Source: an uncultured Lachnospiraceae bacterium | GTDB taxonomy: Bacteria > Bacillota > Clostridia > Lachnospirales > Lachnospiraceae | Direction: 5' to 3' | Assembly (NCBI GenBank): GCA_910579395.1 | Contig: CAJTUC010000004.1 | Span: 62,001-126,000, forward strand | Length of the DNA: 64,000 bases | Part shown: positions 53,964 through 63,100 of the stretch, one piece after another | Layout: every line of letters starts with the position of its first letter | Position numbering within the stretch: the stretch's first letter is position 1 | The notes under the pieces: model-generated | Told to the model about the DNA's origin: nothing | Database searches by the model: none | What the model saw: the letters and a program-made list of their open reading frames with translations, nothing else | Made by a program: the position numbers and the translations under genes

Positions 53964-55148
53964 ATGGCAAAACGTGAAGAAAAAAGGAATCTGGAAACCA
54001 TCCCCGTCGGTTCCCTCGGTATCATTCCGTTGGAAGGCTGCAAGTCTCTGGGTGAAAAAGTTGACTACTTCCTCGTAAAGTGGAGAGCGGAGCGGGAAAG
54101 CGAGCACAAAGACAGTCTTGCCTTTACCGGCTATCAGAGGGATTCCTATATTCTGGATGCAAAAGTGCCCAGATTCGGTTCCGGTGAAGCAAAAGGCGTC
54201 ATCAACCAATCTGTCCGCGGCACTGACTTATATTTGTTAGTAGATGTGGCCAATTACAGCCTGACCTATTCGCTATGCGGACACCGTAATCATATGTCTC
54301 CCGATGACCACTATCAGGATTTGAAGCGTATTATCGCTGCCGTTGGCGGCAAAGCCAGACGGATTACCGTCATTATGCCGTTTCTCTATGAAAGCAGGCA
54401 GAGCAAACGCACCTCAAGAGAATCCCTCGACTGCGCGCTGGCTCTGCAGGAAATGGTCAGCATGGGCGTTGATAATATCATCACTTTTGATGCGCACGAT
54501 GCCAGAGTGCAGAACGCCATTCCGCTGCACGGTTTCGAGACTGTACAGCCTGTCTATCAGTTCATTAAAGGTCTGCTCAACAATGTAAAAGACCTGCAGA
54601 TAGACAGCAATCATATGATGGTCATCAGCCCTGACGAAGGCGGTATGAGCAGAGCTATTTATATGGCCAATGTTCTCGGTCTGGATGTTGGTATGTATTA
54701 TAAGAGAAAAGACTATACAAGAGTCATTAACGGCCGAAACCCTGTTGTCGCGCATGAATTCTTAGGAAGCAGCGTGGAAGGCAAAGATATGATCATTATT
54801 GATGATATGATCTCATCCGGTGACAGTGTATTGGAAGTTGCTACTGAGCTGAAAGCAAGAAAAGCGAGACACATTTTTATCTGCTCCACTTTCGGCCTCT
54901 TCACGGCCGGTCTGGACCGTTTCGATAAAGCATATGATAAGGGCATATTTGATAAGCTCCTGACTACCAACCTGATCTATCAGCCGCCGGAACTGTTAAA
55001 ACGCGAATGGTATGTTGACTGCGACCTGAGCAAATATATCGCTTATATCATCGATACGCTGAATCACGATTCTTCCATCAGCGATCTGCTGAATCCGGTA
55101 GAACGTATTCACTCCATTGTGGCAAGATATCATAACGGCGAACTCTGA
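53964..55148 (+). CDS. prs: Ribose-phosphate pyrophosphokinase
   Basis: Makes PRPP from ribose-5-phosphate and ATP for nucleotide, NAD, His and Trp synthesis. About 394 residues, longer at the N-terminus than the classical 315-residue enzyme, a form common in Clostridia. The PRPP-binding loop is IIIDDMISSGDSVLE, and the metal/flexible-loop region GGKARRITVIMPFLYESRQS is present. The start ATG 53964 follows GAGG at 6-bp spacing; the GTG at 53952 overlaps the previous stop and is less likely. PRPP is also the substrate of the nearby PncB. Confidence 0.93.
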   Translation: MAKREEKRNLETIPVGSLGIIPLEGCKSLGEKVDYFLVKWRAERESEHKDSLAFTGYQRDSYILDAKVPRFGSGEAKGVINQSVRGTDLYLLVDVANYSLTYSLCGHRNHMSPDDHYQDLKRIIAAVGGKARRITVIMPFLYESRQSKRTSRESLDCALALQEMVSMGVDNIITFDAHDARVQNAIPLHGFETVQPVYQFIKGLLNNVKDLQIDSNHMMVISPDEGGMSRAIYMANVLGLDVGMYYKRKDYTRVINGRNPVVAHEFLGSSVEGKDMIIIDDMISSGDSVLEVATELKARKARHIFICSTFGLFTAGLDRFDKAYDKGIFDKLLTTNLIYQPPELLKREWYVDCDLSKYIAYIIDTLNHDSSISDLLNPVERIHSIVARYHNGEL

Positions 55149-55149
55149 C

Positions 55150-55178
55150 AAAAAGTCCTCCTAAGAGAGGACTTTTTC
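55150..55178. terminator. Bidirectional terminator between prs and the CE8 gene
   Basis: AAAAAGTCCTC-CTAAGA-GAGGACTTTTT: an 8-11-bp stem with A- and T-runs on the two sides, between convergent genes; it overlaps the end of the CE8 frame. Confidence 0.9.
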
Positions 55179-56156
55179 TTTGGCATAATGTGCTAGCTGT
55201 TCTTCTTTTATCTCCTGTACGAATTCGGCCCGTTCCGGAAAGTTTTCCCGCGAATCCCAGATGCCATACAGAACCGTTTTTCTGGCGTCCGGCTTGTTCC
55301 AGTCATGAAAGAGCTCGGGATGAATATGGCTTCCGAAAGTGCAATCGATAAAGACGGTTCTGGCATAATCCCGCCATGGCCTGCCGAGATAGACCGTCCC
55401 CGGCGGACATTCCTCCGATATGAGTCTGCATCCGGAAAAAACATAGCCATATTCCTGCCCCTCGGGCGTGGACGCCGCCGTAATGTAGCCCTGAATCTGC
55501 GCATCTTCCCGTTCTTCCGGAAAATGCCGCAGCGACTCAATCGTACACTCCTCAAAATACGCTGTCGCTCCCCCGAAAATAAAATCGATATCGCCGCAGA
55601 TATAACAATTTCTATAATACTGCCTTCCGCAAAGCCGCGGTGCAAACTGCTTCGGCCCGATAAATCCGTTCTTCTGAATTTCTTTCGGCGGCAGCGGGCC
55701 GGTAAAAAGCGTGTCCTGATGCCCAATAAGACGGCAGGAATCCACTGTCAGCCTGTCGCCGTCCGCATACAGGGCGATCGCCTGTCCATGGGTGAGCGAG
55801 TCGCCGGAAGCATTTTCAATCGTCAGATTTTTCAGCATAACGTCATGTGCGTCAACGAACACAGAATAGGAGCGGAAGGTTCCCATTTTTGTTCCGTCTT
55901 CCATGATAAAATTCGCATAATCATCAAACGTCAGCACCGTATCCGCATTGCTCTCTCCGGTTCCTTCCAATGTCACAAAAGCCCTGTCCACCGTAATTTT
56001 CTCATGATAAATGCCCGGTGCTATCAGAACCGTTACCGGCTCCTGTGAATCCTTTGGAATACTGTTGATTGCCTCCGTAACGGATGCAAAATCCCCCGGA
56101 TTCCTTTTCCCGGAAGATACATATATTTTTTTATGATTCTCTGATACAGACTGCAA
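55161..56156 (-). CDS. Intracellular CE8 pectinesterase-like protein
   Basis: Right-handed beta-helix carbohydrate esterase of family 8, about 331 residues. All four signatures are seen: HGQAIALYADGDR, LIGHQDTLFTG (general acid Asp), GDIDFIFGGATAYF (nucleophile Asp) and LGRPWRDYART (Arg). It lacks a signal peptide, so it would demethylate imported oligogalacturonides in the cytoplasm. The start is uncertain: TTG 56156 follows CAGGAGGAAAAGG, while the frame extends to a TTG at 56234 inside the hemerythrin gene, with which it overlaps. It ends at the prs terminator. Confidence 0.87.
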   Translation of the reverse strand: MQSVSENHKKIYVSSGKRNPGDFASVTEAINSIPKDSQEPVTVLIAPGIYHEKITVDRAFVTLEGTGESNADTVLTFDDYANFIMEDGTKMGTFRSYSVFVDAHDVMLKNLTIENASGDSLTHGQAIALYADGDRLTVDSCRLIGHQDTLFTGPLPPKEIQKNGFIGPKQFAPRLCGRQYYRNCYICGDIDFIFGGATAYFEECTIESLRHFPEEREDAQIQGYITAASTPEGQEYGYVFSGCRLISEECPPGTVYLGRPWRDYARTVFIDCTFGSHIHPELFHDWNKPDARKTVLYGIWDSRENFPERAEFVQEIKEEQLAHYAKEKVLS

Positions 56157-57018
56157 AATATCCTTTTCCTCCTGTTCCGAATAACATACTGTATGGGGGA
56201 TATTCCTTATAAAAAGTTTTGAGGATCTGGTCAAAGGTCATTGTATCCGTCTTTTCCCACACAGGTTTTTCTTTTGGTTCAAAATGAAGCGCAATATGTT
56301 CCATAACCTGTTTGGAGAGGATTTTCACCGTATAGACGACGGTCTTATCCGCATACAGTATCTGTCTTCCCAGTATTTCACCGAGAGAATTTAACATCAA
56401 CCTTTCTTCATAAATAAGATAGACCTGTATTCTTTTTTTCTCCGGCAGGGCATACGTCAGCCGAAAACACAGTTTGTTCCCTTCGCAAAAATCCTCTCCG
56501 CTGTAATGATCGCTGACAAGCCGTGCGTCCACCCGAAGTAAATTGTGCACAGCCTGAATGGCCGCCTTCTGCAGAGAAACGAGTTCATCCTCAGAGGGCT
56601 GATGCACCCATTTATTCGGATACCATCCCGTAATCGCATGATCCTCGACCATAACGTGCCCCGTCAGCCAGCCAATGCAGATACCCAGAAAATGCCGTAC
56701 TGTTTCTCTGGAATAATTCTGCTCTTCCATTTCCTGTTCAAGCGCCGGAATCGTATTGTTGCACATATTGTCATGCAGCTTTTTATGTACGTCATATCCC
56801 TGATAATCAATAGACTGCATATATGCTTCTTCTTCTGCAAAATGCTTTATCGTATAGTTCTTAAAATACTTGATGCCTTCGCGGCACGCATGCTGCTGTT
56901 TTTCTTCATCCTCATTTAACTCGACTAATTTACCCACAATTGAAAACAGCTTTTGATGCGCCTTATCAACAACTTCCACACCGATATTGAACCGGTCATT
57001 CCACTTCACTGCATTCAA
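56131..57018 (-). CDS. Bacteriohemerythrin with a C-terminal extra domain
   Basis: A 295-residue protein. The first 135 residues form a hemerythrin four-helix bundle with the complete diiron ligand set: DKAHQKLF, IKHFAEEE, YDVHKKLH and TGHVMVEDHAI. It should bind O2 reversibly as sensor or scavenger in this anaerobe. The remaining 160 residues (from about LVSDHYSGEDFCEGNKLCF) are an alpha/beta region I do not recognise. The likely start is TTG 57018, eleven bases after GGGAG; GTG 57009 is possible. Its 3' end overlaps the CE8 gene. Confidence 0.85.
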   Translation of the reverse strand: MNAVKWNDRFNIGVEVVDKAHQKLFSIVGKLVELNEDEEKQQHACREGIKYFKNYTIKHFAEEEAYMQSIDYQGYDVHKKLHDNMCNNTIPALEQEMEEQNYSRETVRHFLGICIGWLTGHVMVEDHAITGWYPNKWVHQPSEDELVSLQKAAIQAVHNLLRVDARLVSDHYSGEDFCEGNKLCFRLTYALPEKKRIQVYLIYEERLMLNSLGEILGRQILYADKTVVYTVKILSKQVMEHIALHFEPKEKPVWEKTDTMTFDQILKTFYKEYPPYSMLFGTGGKGYFAVCIRES

Positions 57019-57059
57019 TGTTCAGACATCTCCCTTCCCGATTTTCTATTATTTCTATG

Positions 57060-58526
57060 CTATGCGTTATCCGAAGCAGAACTTTCATGTAACAGCCCCA
57101 TCTTCAATTCAAACATCGCCGGACTCATATCCAGATAGTGTGGATGCGCGTTCTCAAACCGCTGTTCTTCTTTCCATATCTCACATTCCAGCTGATTCCG
57201 CACATAACTTCGGATTTCTTCAAGGGACGGCAGTTCATAGACCAGCTCTCCGCCTTTAAAAATCTGTTTCTGCAGCGGTTTAAAGGTACAGTCAGAAAAA
57301 CTCCTGTCTTTCCAGTAATGCTTCGGGTCCACATAGCGGACCGGATGGCTCGTATCGATTTCCTCACCTTTAACGGTCAGATAATCCGCGATTGCTTTTC
57401 CTTCTTTATCATAGACCCGGTAAATCTCTTTCAGGCCCGGATTCGTAATTTTCTCTATCGTTTCGGAAATCTTGATCTTGGGTGCAAAATTTCCGTCTTT
57501 ATTGATTGCCGCCAGCTTATACACCGCTCCAAAAACAGGTGATGTGTAAGAGGTAATCAGCTTTTCACCGACACCGTAGCTGTCAATCCGTGCTTCCTGT
57601 CTGTTCAGGGATGTGATCGTATATTCATCCAGGCTGTTCGATGCCACGATAATGCAGTCATGCAGTCCCGCCTCATCGAGCTGCTTTCTTGCCTCTTTTG
57701 ACAGATAGGCAAGGTCGCCCGAATCGAGCCGGATTCCTTTCAGTCTTTTCCCCATCGGCCCCAGAACCTCTTTGGCAATGCGGATGGCATTGGGTACGCC
57801 GCTTTTTAAGACATCATAAGTATCTGCCAAAAGGACCGTGGAATCCGGGTAACTCTCTGCATAAGCCTTAAAAGCCTCGTATTCATTATCAAAACACATG
57901 ACCCAGCTGTGTGCCATCGTTCCCGAAATCGGGATATTGAACATCTGGCCCGCCAGAACAGTCGCCGTTCCTACGGCTCCGCCAATATAAGCAGCCCTTG
58001 CCCCGTACACGGCCGCATCCACATTGTGAGCACGCCGCGCGCCGAAATCAGATACCGGTTTCCCGTTCGCCGCACGCACGATTCTGTTCGTTTTCGTCGC
58101 GATCAAAGACTGATGATTGATCTGCAGCAAAACAGCCGTCTCAATGAGCTGCGCATCGATCATCGGCGCCACCACCGTCATGACCGGTTCGTTTGGATAC
58201 ATGATAGTCCCTTCCGGCATAGCATAGATATCGCCCTGAAATTCAAAATGAAGCAGATAATCCAGAAACTCCTCTGTAAACAGATTTCGTGAGCGCAGAT
58301 ATGCGATATCTTCCTCGCCAAAATGCAGATTCTGAATATATTCTATTACCTGTTCCAGGCCGGCGAAAATAGCAAATCCTGCATTATCCGGATTCGTCCT
58401 GTAAAATACATCAAAAGCAGCCATCGTATTGTGGCATTTTTTGTTCAGATAACCGTTTGACATGGTAAGTTCATACATATCCATGACCATAGAGATATTT
58501 CTTTCATTGAACTGCGTATTCATCAT
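57060..58526 (-). CDS. pncB: Nicotinate phosphoribosyltransferase
   Basis: NAD salvage enzyme (488 residues) joining nicotinate and PRPP to nicotinate mononucleotide. Motifs MDMYELTMSNGYL at the N-terminus, DFGARRAHNVDAAVYGARA, AHSWVMCF and GIRLDSGDLAYLSKEAR are typical. GGAGAG precedes ATG ATG at 58526. It lies 80 bp after pncA, which makes the nicotinate it uses, and the two share a promoter. The intervening gap carries two hairpins. Confidence 0.96.
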   Translation of the reverse strand: MMNTQFNERNISMVMDMYELTMSNGYLNKKCHNTMAAFDVFYRTNPDNAGFAIFAGLEQVIEYIQNLHFGEEDIAYLRSRNLFTEEFLDYLLHFEFQGDIYAMPEGTIMYPNEPVMTVVAPMIDAQLIETAVLLQINHQSLIATKTNRIVRAANGKPVSDFGARRAHNVDAAVYGARAAYIGGAVGTATVLAGQMFNIPISGTMAHSWVMCFDNEYEAFKAYAESYPDSTVLLADTYDVLKSGVPNAIRIAKEVLGPMGKRLKGIRLDSGDLAYLSKEARKQLDEAGLHDCIIVASNSLDEYTITSLNRQEARIDSYGVGEKLITSYTSPVFGAVYKLAAINKDGNFAPKIKISETIEKITNPGLKEIYRVYDKEGKAIADYLTVKGEEIDTSHPVRYVDPKHYWKDRSFSDCTFKPLQKQIFKGGELVYELPSLEEIRSYVRNQLECEIWKEEQRFENAHPHYLDMSPAMFELKMGLLHESSASDNA

Positions 58527-58557
58527 TTGGACTCTCCTTCATCATTTTTCACCCATC

Positions 58558-58611
58558 TGTCTGCTTTAGCAGACACTCAAATTCAATAGTTGAAAGTGCT
58601 TTTCTTTCAAC
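58558..58611 (-). other. Two hairpins between pncA and pncB
   Basis: TGTCTGCT/AGCAGACA (58558-58575) is a perfect 8-bp stem with a 2-nt loop. GTTGAAAG/CTTTCAAC (58589-58611) begins inside the pncA stop region. The second resembles the GGTTGAAAGAA hairpin in the pncA leader. Confidence 0.7.
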
Positions 58612-59134
58612 CTTTCACCAGAACCTGACACATTTTCATCGCTTCAAGAGCATTCTTATGGCTTTCCGGCGTTACGCCCGCACAGCATGCGGCATCCACA
58701 CAGACCGACGCTTCCGGCAGAAAAGCTTTCAGCAGCAGCGCATTGGAGATGACGCAGATATCCGTACATAACCCGCACAGTTCAATCTCTTCGACTGCTT
58801 CTTTTTCATTTTCCCTCTTTAGCGCTTCCGCAAGCTCTACGCTGCCAAAGGCCGGTTTCTGATAAACTCTCCAACCTCCTTTTCGGACCGCTTCCTCCAG
58901 CTCGTCGGCGAGCAGCCAGCCGTCCTCGCCCAGAATACAATGTTTCACCGGAAGCTTTTTCCCTTCCTGCGTATTCAAGTAGTCTTCCGTATGGGTGTCC
59001 TTCGTAAAAAGAATCTGTCCGTCATAATGTTGTACTTTGTCGATCACCTTCGGAAGAATCGTCTGCGCCTCTTTCGTTCCCAGACTTCCCGTAATGAAGT
59101 CCTTCTGCATATCCACTACGATCAGGTATTTCAT
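58607..59134 (-). CDS. pncA: Nicotinamidase
   Basis: Isochorismatase-fold hydrolase of about 175 residues, converting nicotinamide to nicotinate. The catalytic triad is visible: Asp in VVDMQKDFITG, Lys in LFTKDTHTEDY and the nucleophile Cys in CGLCTDICVISNALLLK region. Start choice is between ATG 59146 and ATG 59134 within the double-start motif; AAAGGAG is one base from the first and 13 from the second. First gene of the pncA-pncB salvage operon behind a good promoter. Confidence 0.93.
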   Translation of the reverse strand: MKYLIVVDMQKDFITGSLGTKEAQTILPKVIDKVQHYDGQILFTKDTHTEDYLNTQEGKKLPVKHCILGEDGWLLADELEEAVRKGGWRVYQKPAFGSVELAEALKRENEKEAVEEIELCGLCTDICVISNALLLKAFLPEASVCVDAACCAGVTPESHKNALEAMKMCQVLVKG

Positions 59135-59165
59135 GTTTATATCCATGCTCCTTTCTCAGCCTGCG
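59132..59165 (-). promoter_or_regulatory. Double-start leader motif, copy 5 (pncA)
   Basis: Minus strand GCAGGCTGAGAAAGGAGC is followed by ATG (59146), GATATAAAC and ATG (59134). It matches the other four copies except for a small shift inside the purine tract. Confidence 0.8.
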
Positions 59166-59169
59166 ATGT

Positions 59170-59232
59170 TTGTGTCGGGCGTTGCAAACGTCAGCACAAA
59201 CTCGAGGTTGAAAGAATGCAATTCTTTCAACC
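59170..59232 (-). other. Structured leader of pncA
   Basis: GGTTGAAAGAA/TTCTTTCAACC (about 59204-59232) forms an 11-bp stem with a 5-nt loop, followed by GTTTGTG/CACAAAC across about 20 nt. Both lie between the promoter and the start codon. Confidence 0.7.
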
Positions 59233-59279
59233 TCCATATGCCTTTGTATGATCCGCCGCTGCGGCTGTTAATTAAATAA

Positions 59280-59308
59280 ATTATACTACCGGGTGGGAAA
59301 AATAACAA
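59280..59308 (-). promoter_or_regulatory. Promoter of pncA-pncB
   Basis: Minus strand TTGTTA (59308-59303), 17-bp spacer, TATAAT (59285-59280). Confidence 0.82.
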
Positions 59309-59326
59309 GCGGCTGAAGTGCAGCTC

Positions 59327-59944
59327 CTATACAAAATTATAAATGATCACCTGCTCCGCGTGAAAATCCTCGCCTTCATAACTGCCGTTCATCAGGACCG
59401 AGTTTCCTTCCCGAATATCAGACAATGTACCTGACCGATCCTCCACATCGGAATCTCCGTTGACACCGCCGTTTTTGACGGTACGCACGATATATTCTGT
59501 ATCCTCCGAAAAATATACGGTGATCAACTCATCATCAGCTCCCTCTTCCGCGTAAGCGACAGCGACATCATTTCCGTCCTCCGTATAAGTATAAACTTTG
59601 CTGACAACCATGCTGTCCTCTCCAACGCTTCTTACATTTCCTTCCAATTCGTTTCCGTCCTGTGACTGACCGCTCTCGTCCGATGTCTGTTCCATCGTTT
59701 CAGGATCCGTTTCCTCTTTCATGTCTTCTTTTTGATCGTCCTTCTGCTCCTGCCTGCCGTCATCGCTCTGCTGACCGCTCTCGTTCTGAGCAGCATTCTC
59801 ATCCGCCGAAGCTTCAATCCTGATAACCTCATCTTCCTGGCCTTCCGCCTTTTCGCCCGCCTTTGTACATCCGGTCAACGTGCACATCAATCCGAATGCC
59901 CCAAGTAATACTGCCAATTTTCCTGCTTTCATTCCATTTTTCAT
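59327..59944 (-). CDS. Hypothetical lipoprotein with acidic linker
   Basis: A 205-residue secreted lipoprotein: signal peptide MKNGMKAGKLAVLLGAFGLM with lipobox TLTGC. Then comes a long Glu/Asp/Gln/Ser-rich disordered linker (about 30-100), and a compact C-terminal domain of about 100 residues with beta-strand character (DSMVVSKVYTYTEDGNDV, then VLMNGSYEGEDFHAEQVIIY). The C-terminal pattern resembles small OB-like or DUF5666-type domains, a weak inference. RBS GAAGGAG precedes the ATG. Monocistronic, divergent from the zinc-ribbon gene. Confidence 0.8.
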   Translation of the reverse strand: MKNGMKAGKLAVLLGAFGLMCTLTGCTKAGEKAEGQEDEVIRIEASADENAAQNESGQQSDDGRQEQKDDQKEDMKEETDPETMEQTSDESGQSQDGNELEGNVRSVGEDSMVVSKVYTYTEDGNDVAVAYAEEGADDELITVYFSEDTEYIVRTVKNGGVNGDSDVEDRSGTLSDIREGNSVLMNGSYEGEDFHAEQVIIYNFV

Positions 59945-60031
59945 TGTTTCTTTCTCCTTCTGTTTTTTTATAAATATAACAGACCAGTCTCTAAGAAATC
60001 TTTAAAGAAAGAATTTCTTTTGTCATAATTG

Positions 60032-60040
60032 TGGTATAAT
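60032..60040 (+). promoter_or_regulatory. Extended -10 promoter of the zinc-ribbon gene
   Basis: TGGTATAAT at 60032-60040 matches TGnTATAAT; no good -35 at 17 bp. Confidence 0.6.
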
Positions 60041-60044
60041 AGAC

Positions 60045-60090
60045 GCAGGCCCATCGTCCAGCGTCACGCAGGCCCATCTTCCAGCGTCAC
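60045..60090 (+). repeat. Two tandem 23-bp repeats in the leader
   Basis: GCAGGCCCATCGTCCAGCGT plus CAC is repeated directly after itself with a single G to T change, then a degenerate GCTGGTCAT. The repeats lie just after the -10 and thus in the 5' untranslated region; each contains a GCTGG/CCAGC-type half that could pair with the copy ends. Confidence 0.85.
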
Positions 60091-60127
60091 GCTGGTCATA
60101 TAAACTGTACTAAACGGAGTGATTATT

Positions 60128-63100
60128 ATGTTATTGCTAAAGGCAAATTCAGAGCTTCAAAAAACTTTTGAAAAATTGATTAAGACAATGAAGGCTCCCG
60201 TTGCATGGAACGATGTTTTTGTTATATCAAACAACAGCCTCATCCTTGCCGGGGACGTCCGCTCTCTGATCTTTAATTTTGATAACAAAAAGACTCATAC
60301 AAGCATCATTGAAGTGCCCGAAGAAGGCATACGCTTACAAAGTATGCCCGCAGATTATATCTTAAACAACGTCATGAATATGGCATTGTATGCTTTCGGA
60401 AAATGGGGTGTTATCACCGGACTTAAAGTAGATAAAGACTATGCCGACCTTAACGCGCTGTTTGCGGACGCACTCCGCCCGGTCGGGATAGAGCCTGGAT
60501 TTACCAAGGATAATTTTCGCTTTTTCAAAGCCGGCGTACAGATCACCTACGAAGATACACTCCTTGCCATTTTGAGACTCTTGAAACAGGAAGGAAAATT
60601 ACAGGAAAAGCAGAGTCTGGTAACTTCGGAACTCCCCCAGCAGGCAGGAGAAGAATCCAAAACCGATGCTTCCAAAGAAAGTAAGTCCCAGCCTGAAAGC
60701 CCGGATATAGAGGATTTGGAGGACGATTACTATAAGCTCGGACTCTGGCATAACATGCGCTGGAAAAAAATGTTCGATGTTTTTCAAAAAGCGGCTTCTA
60801 CCGAAGCGGATGCCGCCAAATCCAGAATCGGTAATAATTTTTACCTGACTAATTATCTCTGCCCGAAATGCGGCGAAAAACTGTATATGGGAGTCTATCC
60901 GGCTGGCAGGGAATTGCTGATCGATACGGACGAAGGACGCGTTTTTATGGCACGGGCCTATGCCTGCAATGCCTGCAATACTTTTTATACACCCTGCCCC
61001 AAAAAACTGCTGCAGGAAGGAGACGTATACAACCTGAAATTTGATGAGGACAGAACCGCTTTTGAGGATTATCTGGATGTAATCGGCAGCACAGCCGAGC
61101 GGACTGCCAACTCCAATTTCAACGAGTTTGAAAGAGAGCGGAATCGTCCCAGCCTGAAAACGGATGATAAAACAGCAGAAAACCTGGATCCACATACGAC
61201 ATCCGATTCTCCTTATATGTCGGAAGCCAAAAGCTTAAAGGAGCATCTCGCAAGCCGAATCAAATCCGGCTCGAAAAGCCGGGATGCGAAGGCCCCTGAA
61301 ACACTGCAGACACAGAATGGCAAAAACGAAGCCAAAAGCGATCCCACAAAGCCGGCTTCTTCCGGCGAGAAAGCAGCTCCTGCAAGATCCGCTCCTGCAG
61401 CTGAAAAAACAGTTCCCGCAAAGCCTGCTCCTTCGGCTGAAAAGACGGCTCCTGCAAAGCCCGTTCCTTCGACTGAAAAGACGGCTCCTGTAAAACCGGC
61501 TCCTTCGGCTGAAAAGACGGCTCCTGCAAAACCCGTTCCTTCCGTTGAAGCAGCAGCTCCCGCCAAACCGGCACAGTCCGAACCGGACCCTGTACCGGCG
61601 GCTTTCCGCCTCGCGGGAAAAACTACCGATGAGCTGAGAAATATTCTGGCGTCTCTGGAACGCCAGCAGGCGCATGCCGCTCCGGAACAGGCGGAACACG
61701 ATGACAGCTATCGGAGATTCGTCGAGAACGCTCTGGCGGAAAAACTGACCGCAAAATATGACGCGCGCGTCAGAACTCTGAATAATCTGAACGCCAGACA
61801 GCTTTCCGACTTAAAAACGCAGATTGGAAAGGAATCCGTTCTTTCCGAAGAAAAAAGGGAACGATATATACGGGAAATCAACAGCCGCCTCTTCCAGGAA
61901 GAAGAAAAAGCGCTCATACAAAAAATAGAGTTGAGCAAAAACAGAAGTTATGCGGATATCGAACGCATGATAGAAGATATCGAAAGGCGCAGCCTTCCGG
62001 ATGACCTGAAGAAAGAAGCAGTCCAAAAACTTCGTGAAATTCAGGCAGAACGCGCCAAACAGGAAGTAGATCACCTGATCAACCATATGCCGCTCCATAT
62101 GGACAGAAAACAGCTTGCCGCATATCTGGACAAAATCGGCCAATATCAGGGCGTGGATATCACACCATACCGCCAACAGCTGGAACAGCGCAAAAATATG
62201 GCGGAAAAAGAAGAAATAACCGCTATGATAAAACGCGGCGGTAAAAAAGAACGGAACGCACTATGGAATCTGTATGAGCAATTACAGAAAGCAGACTATA
62301 AAGAAGAAAACAAAGCGCCTTTTCTGGAAAAGATATACGCAAAAATCCGGAAAATGGATGAAGAAAGAATCGAACAGATCTGTCCGAGCATCGTAAACCT
62401 CTCTTTTACAGAAGGCTTAAAGGCTCATGACCGGATCAGCCAGGGTACGTTCCTGCCGGAACTGAAAGTCAATACGCTGGAAATGATCGAAAGACGCCTT
62501 ACCCGGCTCAAGACAGACGAAAGCGTCCAGCTGATGCGGAAACTGAAACGCGATCTGGAAGAAGAACTGCCGGACTGCACCGATTTCTACTATTATAATG
62601 CGCGGGAAGAAATGAAGCGAACTCCGGACACTTACGCCAATACTTCCGTACAGGCCGATTTATATAGCGAAGAAGAAAAGCTGGAATCCGAAAATAACCG
62701 GGATGCCATGCTGTACGCCATAAACGGTTATGCCGCACAAAGAGGACCTTATGAGTATCCGTTAATGGTCTGCGATGCTTCCCGAAGCCAAAACGGCAAA
62801 GAAGGCTTTGTCCTGACACCGGACCATATTTTTTACCATACCCTTTTCAGTTCAGGCGTTATCAACATACCAGATATCGAAAGGGTACAGCCGGGCAGAA
62901 AGCTATTCGGAAAAGGCATCTATGTAAAGTGCGACGGCCAGAAGGAAAAACTTCCAAATCATGTACCGACCCAGGACTGGGACGCTTTTGCCGCAGTTCT
63001 GAATGATTTCGTGACCTATCTTCAGGAACGGCCGGAATCCAGAAGCATTGAATATATGGCAAAAGAAACACATGACGTAAAATGTTGTTACCGCTGCGGC

